Part shown: positions 32,130 to 42,684 of the stretch, one piece after another
Layout: each line of letters begins with the position of its first letter
Numbering within the stretch: the stretch's first letter is position 1
Assembly: GCA_003996215.1 (NCBI GenBank)
Contig: QJPP01000001.1
Coordinates: forward strand, 186,001 to 250,000
Source of the DNA: Jaltomata sinuosa
Lineage: Eukaryota > Streptophyta > Magnoliopsida > Solanales > Solanaceae
DNA: 64,000 nt
Reading direction: 5' to 3'
Notes under the pieces: model-generated
What the model saw: the letters and a program-made list of their open reading frames with translations, nothing else
What the model was told of the DNA's origin: nothing
Databases searched by the model: none
Made by a program: the position numbers and the translations under genes

Positions 32130-33231
32130 CTACCTGAATCTCCAAAATCTGACTGATTCTGCATTCCACCATCTTCCCCTAAGATTAATGCTATATTCTA
32201 AGTTTGTGGACCTCTCGCTAACTTATAAACGGAACTATGATCATTTTACTCTAACAGAGCAAACATTACTCTAGGAATTAATCTGAATATACACTTCCTT
32301 CTATAGTCTAAGGCTCCTGCTTACCTACAAATCTTGGCCTCAACCTTTCTATCTCATATAAGGGTTGTACATATCACACTCAATAACTTCCAACCTATCC
32401 CTTGGAAAGACATGTCAAGCTTACATGGTTTTAACTCCCAAAGCTCTCTCTTTCTACTACCTACCAAACCAAATGTGTTAAAGCCTATACCGAGAGGCTC
32501 AAAATTACCTATCCTTCTCTGACTCACATACATATATCTCATGCCTACACATTGACACTTGCTGCAACTCATCACTTAAACTCTTGCATACTCAAGCCTA
32601 CCAAAAAATACCAGAAGAATATCATTCTCACTCTCATACTATCATCCTTTTGTTCACATCCTATACCTGGTCTATACTAGCACAAGAACTTACCACTCTT
32701 TAATCCACACCAAGGGATGTATCATCCCATTACCCATCTAGTAAAACACAACTCTAAATACATACTCCAATCAACTATCATTCTCCCATCTAGGCTACCA
32801 TACATCTGACTTCATATTTCTGGCTCTAGGTTTATTCTACTACTAATGGCTTACAATACAACATCTTTCGGGTGGCAACACTCCCAAAGGATCTAGGTAC
32901 ACATTTTCCACTCTTACAAAACAATTAGTAACAAGGTTTTGAAGGAGAATCTGAGAGTACCTCGCTAAGAGATAATCTGAGATTTACTACTTCTGGCACC
33001 TCAAATATGAGGTAAAGCAGGTGGAATTGGGACAACGCATAAATTTGGAGAATAAATAGAGTTAAACTCTATCGCACGATATTGAACATGAAAGAAGTAA
33101 AGTTTTTCCTAAGACACCTCATAGCCTCTCTCTCATAAGTGTGGTGCGCTTCACGCCCATGAAAGAGACTCTACTTGATGCGGCTTTCAGATACCCTAGG
33201 ACTCTTGAAGTTGGTGCTCTGATATCAAGTT
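32130..33231 (-). other. T2 internal region, sense 5' side, non-coding
   Basis: Read from 33231 leftwards it starts with a PBS (TGATATCAGAGC, 33227-33216) and a leader matching the T3 leader for about 180 nt (AGAGTCCTAGGGT...GAAAGCCGCATC). It then departs at about 33035, exactly where T3 has its gag start. The remaining ~900 nt is AT-rich, pyrimidine-rich on the plus strand and non-coding. Its left end is fused to the broken T3 3' LTR. Confidence 0.7.
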
Positions 33232-35436
33232 TGTTACGCCTCGAGCCTACCCCCCTGGACGTAACACGGGACCCAAGATCATAACCCTCTGATATTAGCA
33301 TGACTTAAAGGTGAACAAAGCATAAGAACCAAAGCTTAACTAAAGTAATGAGAAACTTAATCTGTTATATAAATAAAAGTCTAAGAATGAAAATTTGAAT
33401 ACAGCTGAATATCTGACTCTATGTCTGAAAGCCTCTACTATTGATGAGCTGCTGGGACAAGCCCCCAGCTAATTCTAAATACTGAAAACTGAATGAAGGA
33501 ACTAAAAGTCTAGAATGAAGCTAACTCCAAGTCCTCGAAGGATGAGGACTCACCATGTTGGCTGGATGTGCTGCTGATCTACTAGCCGCGAATCTGGGAG
33601 CAGGCTACAGAATCTACATCATGATAGGATACAACACAAAGAGGTCTGCAGTCAGTACTATAGAATGTACTGAGTATGCGAGATATGCATAAATCATGAT
33701 AAGGTATACTTGAAAGCATGCTTAAAACTGAGTTCATGCATAAATAGAAGAAATCATAAGTAAATATCAAAATTTTAACGTAAGTCATAAAACAATAAGC
33801 GAAGCTGCAAAATAGGATATCATATGACTTAAAATCTTGAAAATATTCATACAGGAGTTTCTCTTAACCGACATAAACCATGATGAGCTGCATGAAGTCC
33901 AGTGTCATACACCCACACCCAAAAAGGTTGTCCTAACTGGCCAAGGTTAGAACCTTATCTATCAAGATCCTGTCATAAGCCATAGATGGCAGCCTATGGT
34001 GGCAATGTAGTTTTCGACTTGGGTTGTCTAGAACCCACGTTGCTCGATGCTAAATACTACTCCCAAAACATACATATAGCTCAACTTATACTTGTGACAT
34101 ATCTAATGCCAGATCTGTTTGAAAAGCATAAAGACATATCTAATTTCATGCAATTCAAAATCAAAAATATTAAAACTTAGCATAGCCATAATTCCAAGAC
34201 ACACTTTCTTTCTAAATTCATAACTTGAAGAATTTGGCATGCAATTTCATAATACATAAGGTCATGTTATCTAAACATTCCAATTTTCACTTAAAAACAT
34301 GCAATTCAATGAAATCATGCTAGAAATCATCTTTAATGCATGTACTTTAAAAATTAATTAAAGAAACTCAAATAAATGATAGATAAGTAATGAGAAACAT
34401 AAATTGATGCTTTAAAACTGAACCCATAAGTTTTTTCCAATTTGGGTAAGAACCTAATTTCACAATTTGATAACTCAAAGTAAAAACATGGGGTTTTGGG
34501 AATAAGTGTGAAAGAAATCCCTTATTGAATTCCCACATACCTGAATTGAAGCTTTCCTAACTTGGGAATTGAGGATGGAGACTTAAAGATGGAATCCTTA
34601 GCTTGAAGCTTGTAGAATGGAGATCCTTTTATTCTCTTGGTACTTGATTGAGAGAATAGAAGAGAACTTAGGCTAAGTGGGAATAAAACCCCTTCTAATA
34701 TGCCCAAAATGACTTAACTTAGGATTTAAAAGAGTGAGAAATTACAAAACTATCCCTTGGAAAAGAGTCTAAAAACTTTAAATTTTTTTTCAAAGGCTTC
34801 CACGGACATAAATCATGGCCCGTGGGATGAATCACGGTCTGTGGAATAAAGGTCGTGGTTCCAGGGACTTTTCAGGCCTCTGGACTGATTTCCACGAGTG
34901 AAAACCACGGTTCGTGGTTTGATCCCTGACCCATAGATCAAAGTCGTGAATCTTAGGCCGAAATTGGATCTGCAGGTTTGATTTCATGGATTCAAACCAC
35001 GGGTCATGGTTTGATCCACGGGCCGTAGATGGCTCTCGTGGTTTCTGTCATTCTTTTTGATAGATAAATATATTTTAGTAAAATAGTGATAATTTTTTAC
35101 TCCGTACTAGTATCAATGCACGGTCAGTGACTTTGGAAACAAGACTTGAAGATCTTTAATTTAGTGAGTACTGGGTCACCTAACTCTTCATATTCTAGGA
35201 GTTATGATCATTTGAAGTTGACCTTTGAAAAATCTTGCACTAAAACTCAATCGGTAAGGAAGCTTTCAACTCAACTATGAGCTAGAGATTCTTTGTGACC
35301 CTTATTCATATCTAATACACCTTGAAAACTTAAGAATAAGTCTTAATACTTAGAAACATAGAAAATTTGTCTAGTTCGGGTCTAACAACACATGAAGAAC
35401 GGTTCAAATTTGGCTTAAAGTTTCTAGGGTGTTATA
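33232..35436 (-). repeat. T2 5' LTR (right, reverse)
   Basis: Left edge TGTTACGCCTCGAGCC, right edge AGGGTGTTATA. Same block order as the left LTR, including the palindrome array at 34800-35045 and the donor-like AGGTATGTGGG complement at 34532-34542. Confidence 0.9.
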
Positions 35437-35441
35437 GGCTG

Positions 35442-35741
35442 ATTTCTCGGTGGTTGGTGATGCTTTTGAAGACTGCTTGACAAATTTCAGTAGAGCTTTA
35501 TAGAGATGTGAAGAACCAAATCTTGTCCTTAACTGGGAGAAATGCCACTTTATGGTCAAAGAAGGCATTGTGTTGGGGCACAAGATATCGGTCAAAGGTA
35601 TTTAGGTTGATAGAGCCAAAATTGAAGTGATTGAAAAACTGCCTCCACCAATCTCAGTGAAGGGTGTTAGAAGCTTCCTTGGCCATGCAGAATTCTACAG
35701 GAGTTTCATTAAGAACTTCTCTAAAATTGCTAATCCCTTAT
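35442..35741 (+). pseudogene. A4 reverse transcriptase, 3' part after T2
   Basis: It resumes with DFSVVGDAFEDCL and continues through NWEKCHFMVKEGIVLGH, KIEVIEKLPPPISVKGV and FIKNFSKIANPL, in register with A1 positions 5-302. Two TAG stops (about 35502 and 35604) replace Gln or Glu codons. It stops abruptly where the A5 LTR begins. The residue before DFS is Ala instead of Asp (see findings). Confidence 0.88.
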
Positions 35742-37202
35742 TGATATGCCGGTATTTTACGACATATTTTACTCCTTTGACCAAAGAATAGATGTAAGTT
35801 CTCAAGCAAATATTATGCAAATTTATGTGTTTTGGTTGTGTTTCAGGAAAGATAGACTTAAAGCAACAAAAGAGCTTAGTTGGGCCAAAAATGAGATATT
35901 TTGCTAATCGGTGTGAGTTGAAACAAATCATTGCTACAACCATTGCATTCAATAAAGAAGGCAGAAGCTAAGGCAAAAATTTGAGTTACAATGGATAGGA
36001 GAATGGACCTTTCTTATGTAAAATGGTCCATTCCTAGGGGCATTCCCAGAACCAGAGAGGAGAAAAGTTGTAAAAGTTACAATGCTCACAAAAGCGGACA
36101 GGGGAATGGACCGTTCTTAGAAAAATGGTTCTTTCCTAGGGGCGTTCCCAAAATTAGAAACCAACTTTAGTTAGGAAGTTACAACGCTCAAGGAAACCGT
36201 GCGTTGTTGACCAAAATGGACCATTTTTGTGTCCGTTTGTTGGATGCGTATTTCCTTTCCTAAACTAATCCAGATTTTATTTGGAAATGCCTATAAATAG
36301 GACACCTAGGGTATTTTTATAGAGACTTCTTTCCAACATATATTTTTGAGAGTAACAAATGTTAATTCTTATTCTTGTTTTGGAGATTTATTTTGCTCAT
36401 TATTCTTGGAGAATTGAAGTGTTTTTCATATTATTTGTAAGAATCCTTCCTTTATTATGAATGTTATTATATTCTCTTCTTCTAAAAGCATAAGTAGCTA
36501 ATCTCCCACAACTAGGGTTGTGGGATCCATAGTTAATTAATGAAGTAGGGTTGAGTTGGTATTGGGTTCATGTTGTATATACTATTGTGTTGATATCCTT
36601 CAATTTTTACATATTTCTAATGGTTTTAAACATTAGAATAAGCCCTAGGTTTGACTTGCTTGAAATAAGAGGTTCAAAACTAGGAAAAAGGTTTAACAAC
36701 GAGGATTCAGAGCTTCTAACCTCCGTCTAATGAGTAATGCTCTAGTGAGATTAATCTACTTGAGGCTAAAATTGAATTCTTTACTTTTATCTTTTCAAGT
36801 TTGAAAGAATTGAAGGGAAAATTGTCTAATTGGGTTGAGAAACGTTTAGTCGTACAATTATATTCAATTGCCTCACATTAGTTGTACGAAGTGAATCCGT
36901 TACCAAAGTTAACCCAAATTTATTGTAAAGCCACGGTGAACACATCCCTAGTTCATCTCTAATATTGATATTTACTCTTTGAAACTTGTCATTTGTTACT
37001 TGAATTGGTCGAAGACTAGACAAAGATTGATCACCATAAACCCCCCCCATTTTCCAGAAATTATTGATTAATAGTCATCTAAATTACTAACGACTTAATT
37101 CTCATCATATTTCTTATGGGATTCGATCCTAACCTTTGTCGGGTTCTATATTTGACAACGATCGCTTATACTTCTTAAGTGAGGTGTAATTTAGGCATAT
37201 CA
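35742..37202 (+). repeat. A5 5' LTR
   Basis: 1461 bp, TGATATGCCGG to TTAGGCATATCA. U3 inverted repeats of GGAATGGACC/GGTCCATTCC type at 35995-36240, TATA box TATAAATAG at 36292-36300, donor-like GTAAGAAT at 36437-36444, then the ACAACTAGGGTTGTGGGATCC block. tRNA-Asp PBS at 37208-37225. Confidence 0.88.
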
Positions 37203-37326
37203 TATTTTAGTGCCATTGCCGGGGAATATGGTCTATTAAGTTCGGTGTATTTATTTGACTCTTAGTCATATTTCCTGCTTTTACATTTATTTGTTATTTC
37301 TTTGACTGTAGGGTACAACTTTGTGC

Positions 37327-38573
37327 ATGCCAAGTACCCGACGCTCGGGTGACCCAATCTTACCCTATGATCTTGAGCTTGTAAAAACTTTAAGGCTAAA
37401 TATGAATACATAACAACGTGAGACAGCAAGGCTTGATACAACCAAATACCACCTAGATAATGATGATATTGAGGTAGATGCTGCTATGGGTGATGATGTT
37501 ATGGCAGACAATGTTGACAATGTTGCTCCTGCCAATCAATGGCCGTAACAGAGAGGTAAAGTCTGACAATAGCCAAGGCAGTTTACTTTGGATGATGATG
37601 AGGATATTGACTTGCATGGAGTTGGTGCTATGGGTGCCATTGTCCTCCCCCCATTAGCGCCTGACGCTAAGTTTAATATCACCAGCATGATGATCCAATT
37701 GTTTAATCTGAAGGGGCTATTAGAGAAGTGGCTGGTGATGATCCCAACAGGCACTTGATGAACTTTGTGGGAATCTGCAAATCCTTTGAGCTGCCAGGAG
37801 TGAATCAGACGGTGATCAGGCTTAGGTTGTTCCCGTTGTCTCTGTCTGATGAGGCAGCACTATGGTTGACAAAGTTAACTCCTGATTCTATAACAAACTA
37901 GGGTGAGTTGAAATAATCTTTCCTAGAAAGGTTCTTTCCTTCCTCCAGAATGTTACAGTTGAGGGACGAGATAAGTAACTTTAGGAAGCAATCGCATGAA
38001 GCATTGCATGAAAACTAGTTGCGATTCAAGAAGAAGTTGACTCAGTGCCTGAACCACCAGTTGAGAGATGAATTTTTGATGCAAACGTTCTATAGGTCCT
38101 AAAATTTGGCTACCAAGCCAACACAGGATAATGCTGTAGGTGGAGTATTCATGGGGCTCACTTTTATTGAGGCTCACTACTATCTTGGACTGACTCACCA
38201 AGACAAACAGAGCTTGGCATACCTGAGATTCAGAGGTGGCTGGCGGTACTTATGTTGTTGCTATGTCAGTTGAGCAGCGTAGAAAAGAGGAAGAGCAAGA
38301 CCAAGACATAGCCCATCTGAAGACACAAATAGACCAACTGATGAAGCATTTGTTGGTAGGAGGAATGAGAAAGTGAAAGTTGTGGGTTCCCAAGGTAGAG
38401 CAACCGAGTTAGAGTCTGACAAAGAAACCAATTATTTGGGGGGTTTCCCAGCCAATGGCCAAGGAAACCAAGGTCGGAACTATCAAAAGGATAATTATAA
38501 TGACAAGTCTAGATACAAGGACCGTGAGCATGGGAATTGGAACAACAAAAATGATAGAGGTGGCTTATATATA
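37327..38573 (+). pseudogene. A5 gag, first part
   Basis: ATG 37327, 15 nt after an acceptor-like TTTCTTTGACTGTAG. MPSTRRSGDPILPYDLELVK, a TAA at about 37411 replacing Gln, then the gag domain (FNITSMMIQLFNLKG, HLMNFVGICKSFELPG, LRLFPLSLSDEAALWL). Several stops and frameshifts. Ends with the Asn/Gly/Gln-rich NGQGNQGRNYQKDNYNDK stretch at about 38452-38505 and is cut by T4 in GGLYI. Confidence 0.82.
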
Positions 38574-39552
38574 TGTAACACCACGGAAATCAATTCAACT
38601 TTTAAACTTAGAAACTCTGCAAAATTTAGAACTTTCAGGGATCACGAGTCAAGTCCACGAGCCATGAATAGAACCACGAGTCATGGAAAGGACTCATGAA
38701 ACCAGTCCTATAGACCATCCTCAGGTTTGAGAACCACGAGTGAGTTTCATGGTTCGTGGATGGTTCCACAAATCATGGAACCAACTCGTGGAAATCAGTC
38801 TGAGGGTAGTCAGTTCTCCAGAAAACCACAAATGGTTTCTACGACTCGTGAAAGTTTCCACGAGCCATACTATTAAATCATAGAATCTTATCTGTAACTT
38901 AAATTTTAGGCTCAAGAACCACGAGTTCAATCCACAAATCGTGGTTACTTCTATGGTCCATGGAAAGGACCCGTGGAATCTGAAGTCGAGGTTTTTAATA
39001 GCTTTTCCTTAATTACATCCCAAGGGTATTTCTATAATGACCCATCCTTTTAACTCTTAAGTGAAGTCGTTTTGGATACTTTTAGTATGGTTTTTACTCT
39101 TATGAGACTAAGTCTTTCATTACTCTTCATTCATCTACCAAAAGAGGTAAGAAACTCCTTCATGCTCCAAGTCTCAAGCTCTAAATTCAAGCCTCCATTT
39201 CTTTTCATCTTAAGATCAAGCAAGCTTCAATAAGGTATGTGGGTATTCAATGAGGGATTCCTTTCACCCTTATGCCTAAAACCCTATGTTTTACTTTGAT
39301 TTATGAAATTATAAAATTAGGGTTCTTACCCAATTTGTGAAAAACTTATGGGTTCAATTTTAAAGCTTCAATTAATGGTTTCTCATTACTTATCTATGAT
39401 TTATTTGAGGTTCCTTAATTGATTTCAAAAGCCCATGCATTAAAGATGATTTCTAGCATAATTCTATTGAATTACATGTTTTCAAGTGAAAATTGGCATG
39501 TTTAGATAACATTACCTTATGTATTATGAAATTGCATGTCTAATTCTTCAAG
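38574..39552 (+). repeat. T4 5' LTR, 3' half deleted
   Basis: Starts TGTAACACCACGG. Palindrome array of CCACGAGTC/CGTGG type at about 38640-38990. Donor-like AAG|GTATGTGGG with GT at 39235-39236. The match to the 3' LTR ends in TTCAAG at 39552. The two copies differ by roughly 13% in the palindrome block and 8-9% beyond it, by eye. Confidence 0.88.
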
Positions 39553-40025
39553 AAGGTTAGATATGAGAGTTCAGGTTTTGGCCATCAGAGGTCTGGAGGC
39601 ATAAATCGCTCTTCGTTTTAGAAGAAATCATCAGGGCCCATTCATTCTTTGGCTAGTGCTCCTACCCAGACCCTAGGCCTCATTATGATCAGACTGGTAG
39701 AGGATTTGGTTCCTATTTGTAGGGGAGTGTTGCAAAGAGGACCCCTTACCCTCCTTGCAACAAGTGTGGTAAGATTCATATTGGTGAGTGTTTAGCCAGT
39801 TTAGGTGGATGCTTTGGATGTGGTCAGGTTGGACACAAGATTAAGGATTTCCCTTTAGCTAAGAAGGGCCAGGGAGGTAGTAGGACTCAGTCTGCTCTAG
39901 CAACCCAAGGTGGTCAACCGACCCAACATGGAACTGCTTCTAGTTCTGGTGGTCAGCGCTAGAAACGCCTTTATACCATGTCCTCACGCCAGGACCAGGA
40001 GAGTTGACCGCACGTTGTTACTGGT
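39553..40025 (+). pseudogene. T4 gag remnant with zinc knuckle
   Basis: Begins in the basic, Gly-rich region (SSGFGHQRSGG-type) and includes PCNKCGKIHIGECLASLGG, then CFGCGQVGHKIKDF, in which the last zinc-binding Cys reads Phe (TCC/TTC region near 39845). One stop at about 39720 (TAG) and others near 39962. The N-terminal gag core is missing because of the LTR-gag deletion. Confidence 0.8.
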
Positions 40026-41036
40026 ATGTTGAAAGTTTTCTCTCTCAATGTGTACACTTTATTGGACCCTGGTGCCTCCTTATCTTTTTTGACCCCTTAT
40101 GTTGCTTACAAGTTTGAAATTAGTCCTGATCAGCTCTTAAAACGATTTTGTATTTCTACTCCAGTTGGTGAGTCAGTCCTAGCAAAAAGAATCTACCAAA
40201 ATTGCCCTATCTCAGTCCTTCATAGAGTCACATCATCGGATCTAGTAGAGTCGGGGATGACTGATTTTGATGTTATTGTTGGTATGGATTGGTTGTAGGC
40301 ATGTTATGCCTCGGTTGATTGTCGTACTCAAGTGGTCAGTTTCAAGTTTCCAAATGAACTGTCTTAAAGTGGCAAGGTAGTCCTCCATCCTCAAAGGGTC
40401 ATTTTATATTTTATCTTAAGGCTAGGAAGATGATTTCTAAGGATTATGTCTAACATATAGTTTGGGTTATGGACACAGAGTATGAGACCCCATCCCTCCA
40501 GTCAGTTCCTATTGTGAATGAGTTTTCAGAAGCGTTTCTCAAAGTTTTGCCCGGAGTCCCTCCTGAGCAAGAGATCGACTTTGGAATAGATCTTCTTCTA
40601 GATACGAATCCTATCTCTATTCCATCCTATAGAATGGATCCCGTGGAGCTTAAGGAATTGAAGGATCAGTTGAAAGACCTTCTTGATAAGGGTTTTATTC
40701 AACCCAGCATCTCTCTATGGGGTGTTCCAGTCTTATTCGTGTGAAAGAAAGATGGTTCCCTCAGAATGTGTATCGACTACCGTCAATTGAACAAGGTCAC
40801 AATCAAGAATAAGTATCCCATTCCTTGGATTGATGACTTGTTTGATCAGCTTCAGGGTGCCAGTTACTTCTCCAAGATTGACCTTAGGTCTGGTTATTAT
40901 CAACTTTATGTTGGAGAGTGTGACATTCCAAAGACAGCCTTCAGAACTCGATATGGTCATTATGAATTTGTGGTTATATCTTTTGGACTAACAAATGCTT
41001 CTGCAGCTTTTATGGATTTGGTAGCTGAAGTGAAAT
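40026..41036 (+). pseudogene. T4 protease and truncated RT
   Basis: Protease 40026-40298 (LLDPGASLSFLTPYVAYKF; FDVIVGMDWL, then TAG). RT 40469-40744 (FGIDLLLDTNPISIPSYRM, QPSISLWGVPVLFV, TGA for Trp or another residue) and 40766-41038 (MCIDYRQLNKVTIKNKYPIP, FSKIDLRSGYYQL with catalytic Asp intact, SFGLTNASAAFMDL). The frame then jumps into VAEVK from the post-RNase H linker. The FIDD catalytic motif, RT thumb and RNase H are gone. In T3 the same two points are about 960 bp apart. Confidence 0.88.
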
Positions 41037-41985
41037 AAAAGTAAGACAATGACCCCCCTTTTGTGCTAGCTGAAAGGTGCAGTCCATCAACAAAGGGTAG
41101 AGGTTTTCTCCCAAGGGGGAGATGGTGTGCTTCAATATCAGGTTCGATTGTGTGTTCCTAAAGTAGATGGGTTGAGACAACGGATCTTGACTGAGGCTCA
41201 TAGCTCCAGGTATTCTATTCACCCTAGTGCCACCAAGATGTACCGTGACCTATGGGAAGTGTATTTGTGGAATGGCATGAAGAGGGACATAGCAGGATTT
41301 GTGGCTAAGTATCCCAACTGTCAACAAGTGAAGGTAGAGCATCAACGATTGGGTGGTATGACTTAGGATATTAATCTTCCTACTTGGAAATGGGAAGCGA
41401 TCAATATGGATTTTATTACAGGTTTGCCTCGTACTCGCAAACAACATGATTCTATTTGGATGATTGTTGACAGGATGACTAAGTCATACCACTTCTTGGC
41501 TGTTAAGACTACGGATTCAACAGATGATTATGCGAAACTCTACATTCGGGAGATTGTCAGATTTCATGGTGTTTCATTGTCTATCATTTCAGATAGGGGT
41601 ACTCAATTTACATCCCAGTTTTGGAAGTCATTTCAGAAAGGTCTTGATACTCAGGTAAAGCTTAGCACAACTTTTCACCCTCAGACGGATGACCATTCAG
41701 AGGATACTATTCAGACTTTGGAGGATATGTTGAGAGCTTGTGTGATTGATTTCAAAGGTAATTGGTATGATCACTTACCTCTTATCGAGTTTGCCTACAA
41801 TAATAACTTCCATTCTAGCATCCAGATGGCTCCTTTTGAGGCACTTTATGGGCGGAGGTGTAGATCTACAATTGGTTGGTTTGAGGTAGGTGAGGCAACT
41901 TTGATTGGTCCAGATTTGGTTTATGAGACTATGGAGAAATTTCAGACCATTAGGGAGAGGTTGAAGACCACTCAGAGTTGACAGA
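41037..41985 (+). pseudogene. T4 integrase
   Basis: The zinc domain (EAHSSRYSIHPSATKMYRD, YPNCQQVK with the first Cys of CPNC changed to Tyr) is at 41127-41366. The longest intact stretch, 41406-41981 (191 residues), has MDFITGLPRTRKQHD, SIISDRGTQFTSQFWKSF, the catalytic Glu region DDHSEDTIQTLEDMLRACV and APFEALYGRRCRS. All three DDE residues appear present in this stretch. TAG at 41364 breaks the link to the zinc domain. Confidence 0.88.
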
Positions 41986-41999
41986 AATCATAAGCAGAT

Positions 42000-42465
42000 G
42001 TGAGGAGAAGCGAATTAGAGTTTGAGGTTGATGATCGGGTGTTTCTGAAGGTATCACCCATGAAGGGTGTGATGAGATTTCATAAGAAAGGGAACTTTAG
42101 TCCCCACTATATAGGTCCTTATCAGATTCTGAGAAGAGTTGGTAGTGTTGCTTATGAGTTGGATTTTCCATCAGATTTAGAGCGGTTCATATGATTTTCC
42201 ATGGTTCTTTGTTGAAGAATTGTGTTGGTGATTCAACCTTGATTGTTCCTTTGGAAGATGTGAGTGTGAAAGATAGCCTTAGTTATAAGGAAGTTCCCAT
42301 GGAGATTCTTGATCGTTAGATTTGAAGGTTGAGAAAGAAAGAAGTCACTTCGGTGAAGGTCCTTTGGAGAAATCAGCTAGTTGAGGGAGCTACTTGGGAA
42401 GCGGAAGCAGCCATGAAAGCCAAGTACCCTCATCTCTTTCCTTCTGATTGAGTTTCAACTTGAGG
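42000..42465 (+). pseudogene. T4 integrase C-terminus and chromodomain
   Basis: MRRSELEFEVDDRVFLKVSP and IGPYQILRRVGSVAYELDFP, then a frameshift near 42180. The chromodomain region 42280-42450 has EVPMEILDR, a TAG and a TGA replacing Q-I-R-type codons, then KVLWRNQLVEGATWEAEAAM and KAKYPHLFPSD. Confidence 0.85.
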
Positions 42466-42684
42466 TAATAGTTTCCTCCTTAGTATGTCCCTCTGATTCT
42501 ATTCCATCAGTTTACCTCATGATCCTAGCATTTATTCATGTTTTTCAAAGTTAGTTCAATCATGTTTTAATTTAAAAAGCTCAGTTTTCATGTTATCCTT
42601 GAGTTTCTATGTTTTGTTATTTGGTTGAGCTATTTTCTCTCCAGTTTTCCTTGCTTAGCCTTCATTCAAGGACGAATGATCCCA

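Larger units (their letters stand above)
20832..35436 (-). mobile_element. Non-autonomous chromovirus-type element T2 (reverse)
   Basis: Two reverse LTRs of 2225 and 2205 bp, about 93% alike by eye, are bracketed by GGCTG at 20827-20831 and 35437-35441. Sense orientation is right to left: 5' LTR 35436-33232, PBS, internal sequence, PPT complement at 23057-23072, 3' LTR 23056-20832. Neither internal flank encodes gag, integrase or a chromodomain, although T3-T5 have gag starting about 210 bp after the 5' LTR and the chromodomain within about 230 bp of the PPT. T3 is inserted inside. Confidence 0.85.
15902..35741 (+). mobile_element. Athila element A4 (split by T2)
   Basis: 5' LTR, PBS, gag, protease region and RT lie at 15902-20831. 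RT resumes at 35442-35741 after the T2 insertion, whose GGCTG target duplication makes the two RT parts join cleanly. A4 ends where the A5 LTR begins (35742). No RNase H, integrase or 3' LTR of A4 follows in the window. The coding region has many stops and frameshifts. Confidence 0.82.
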
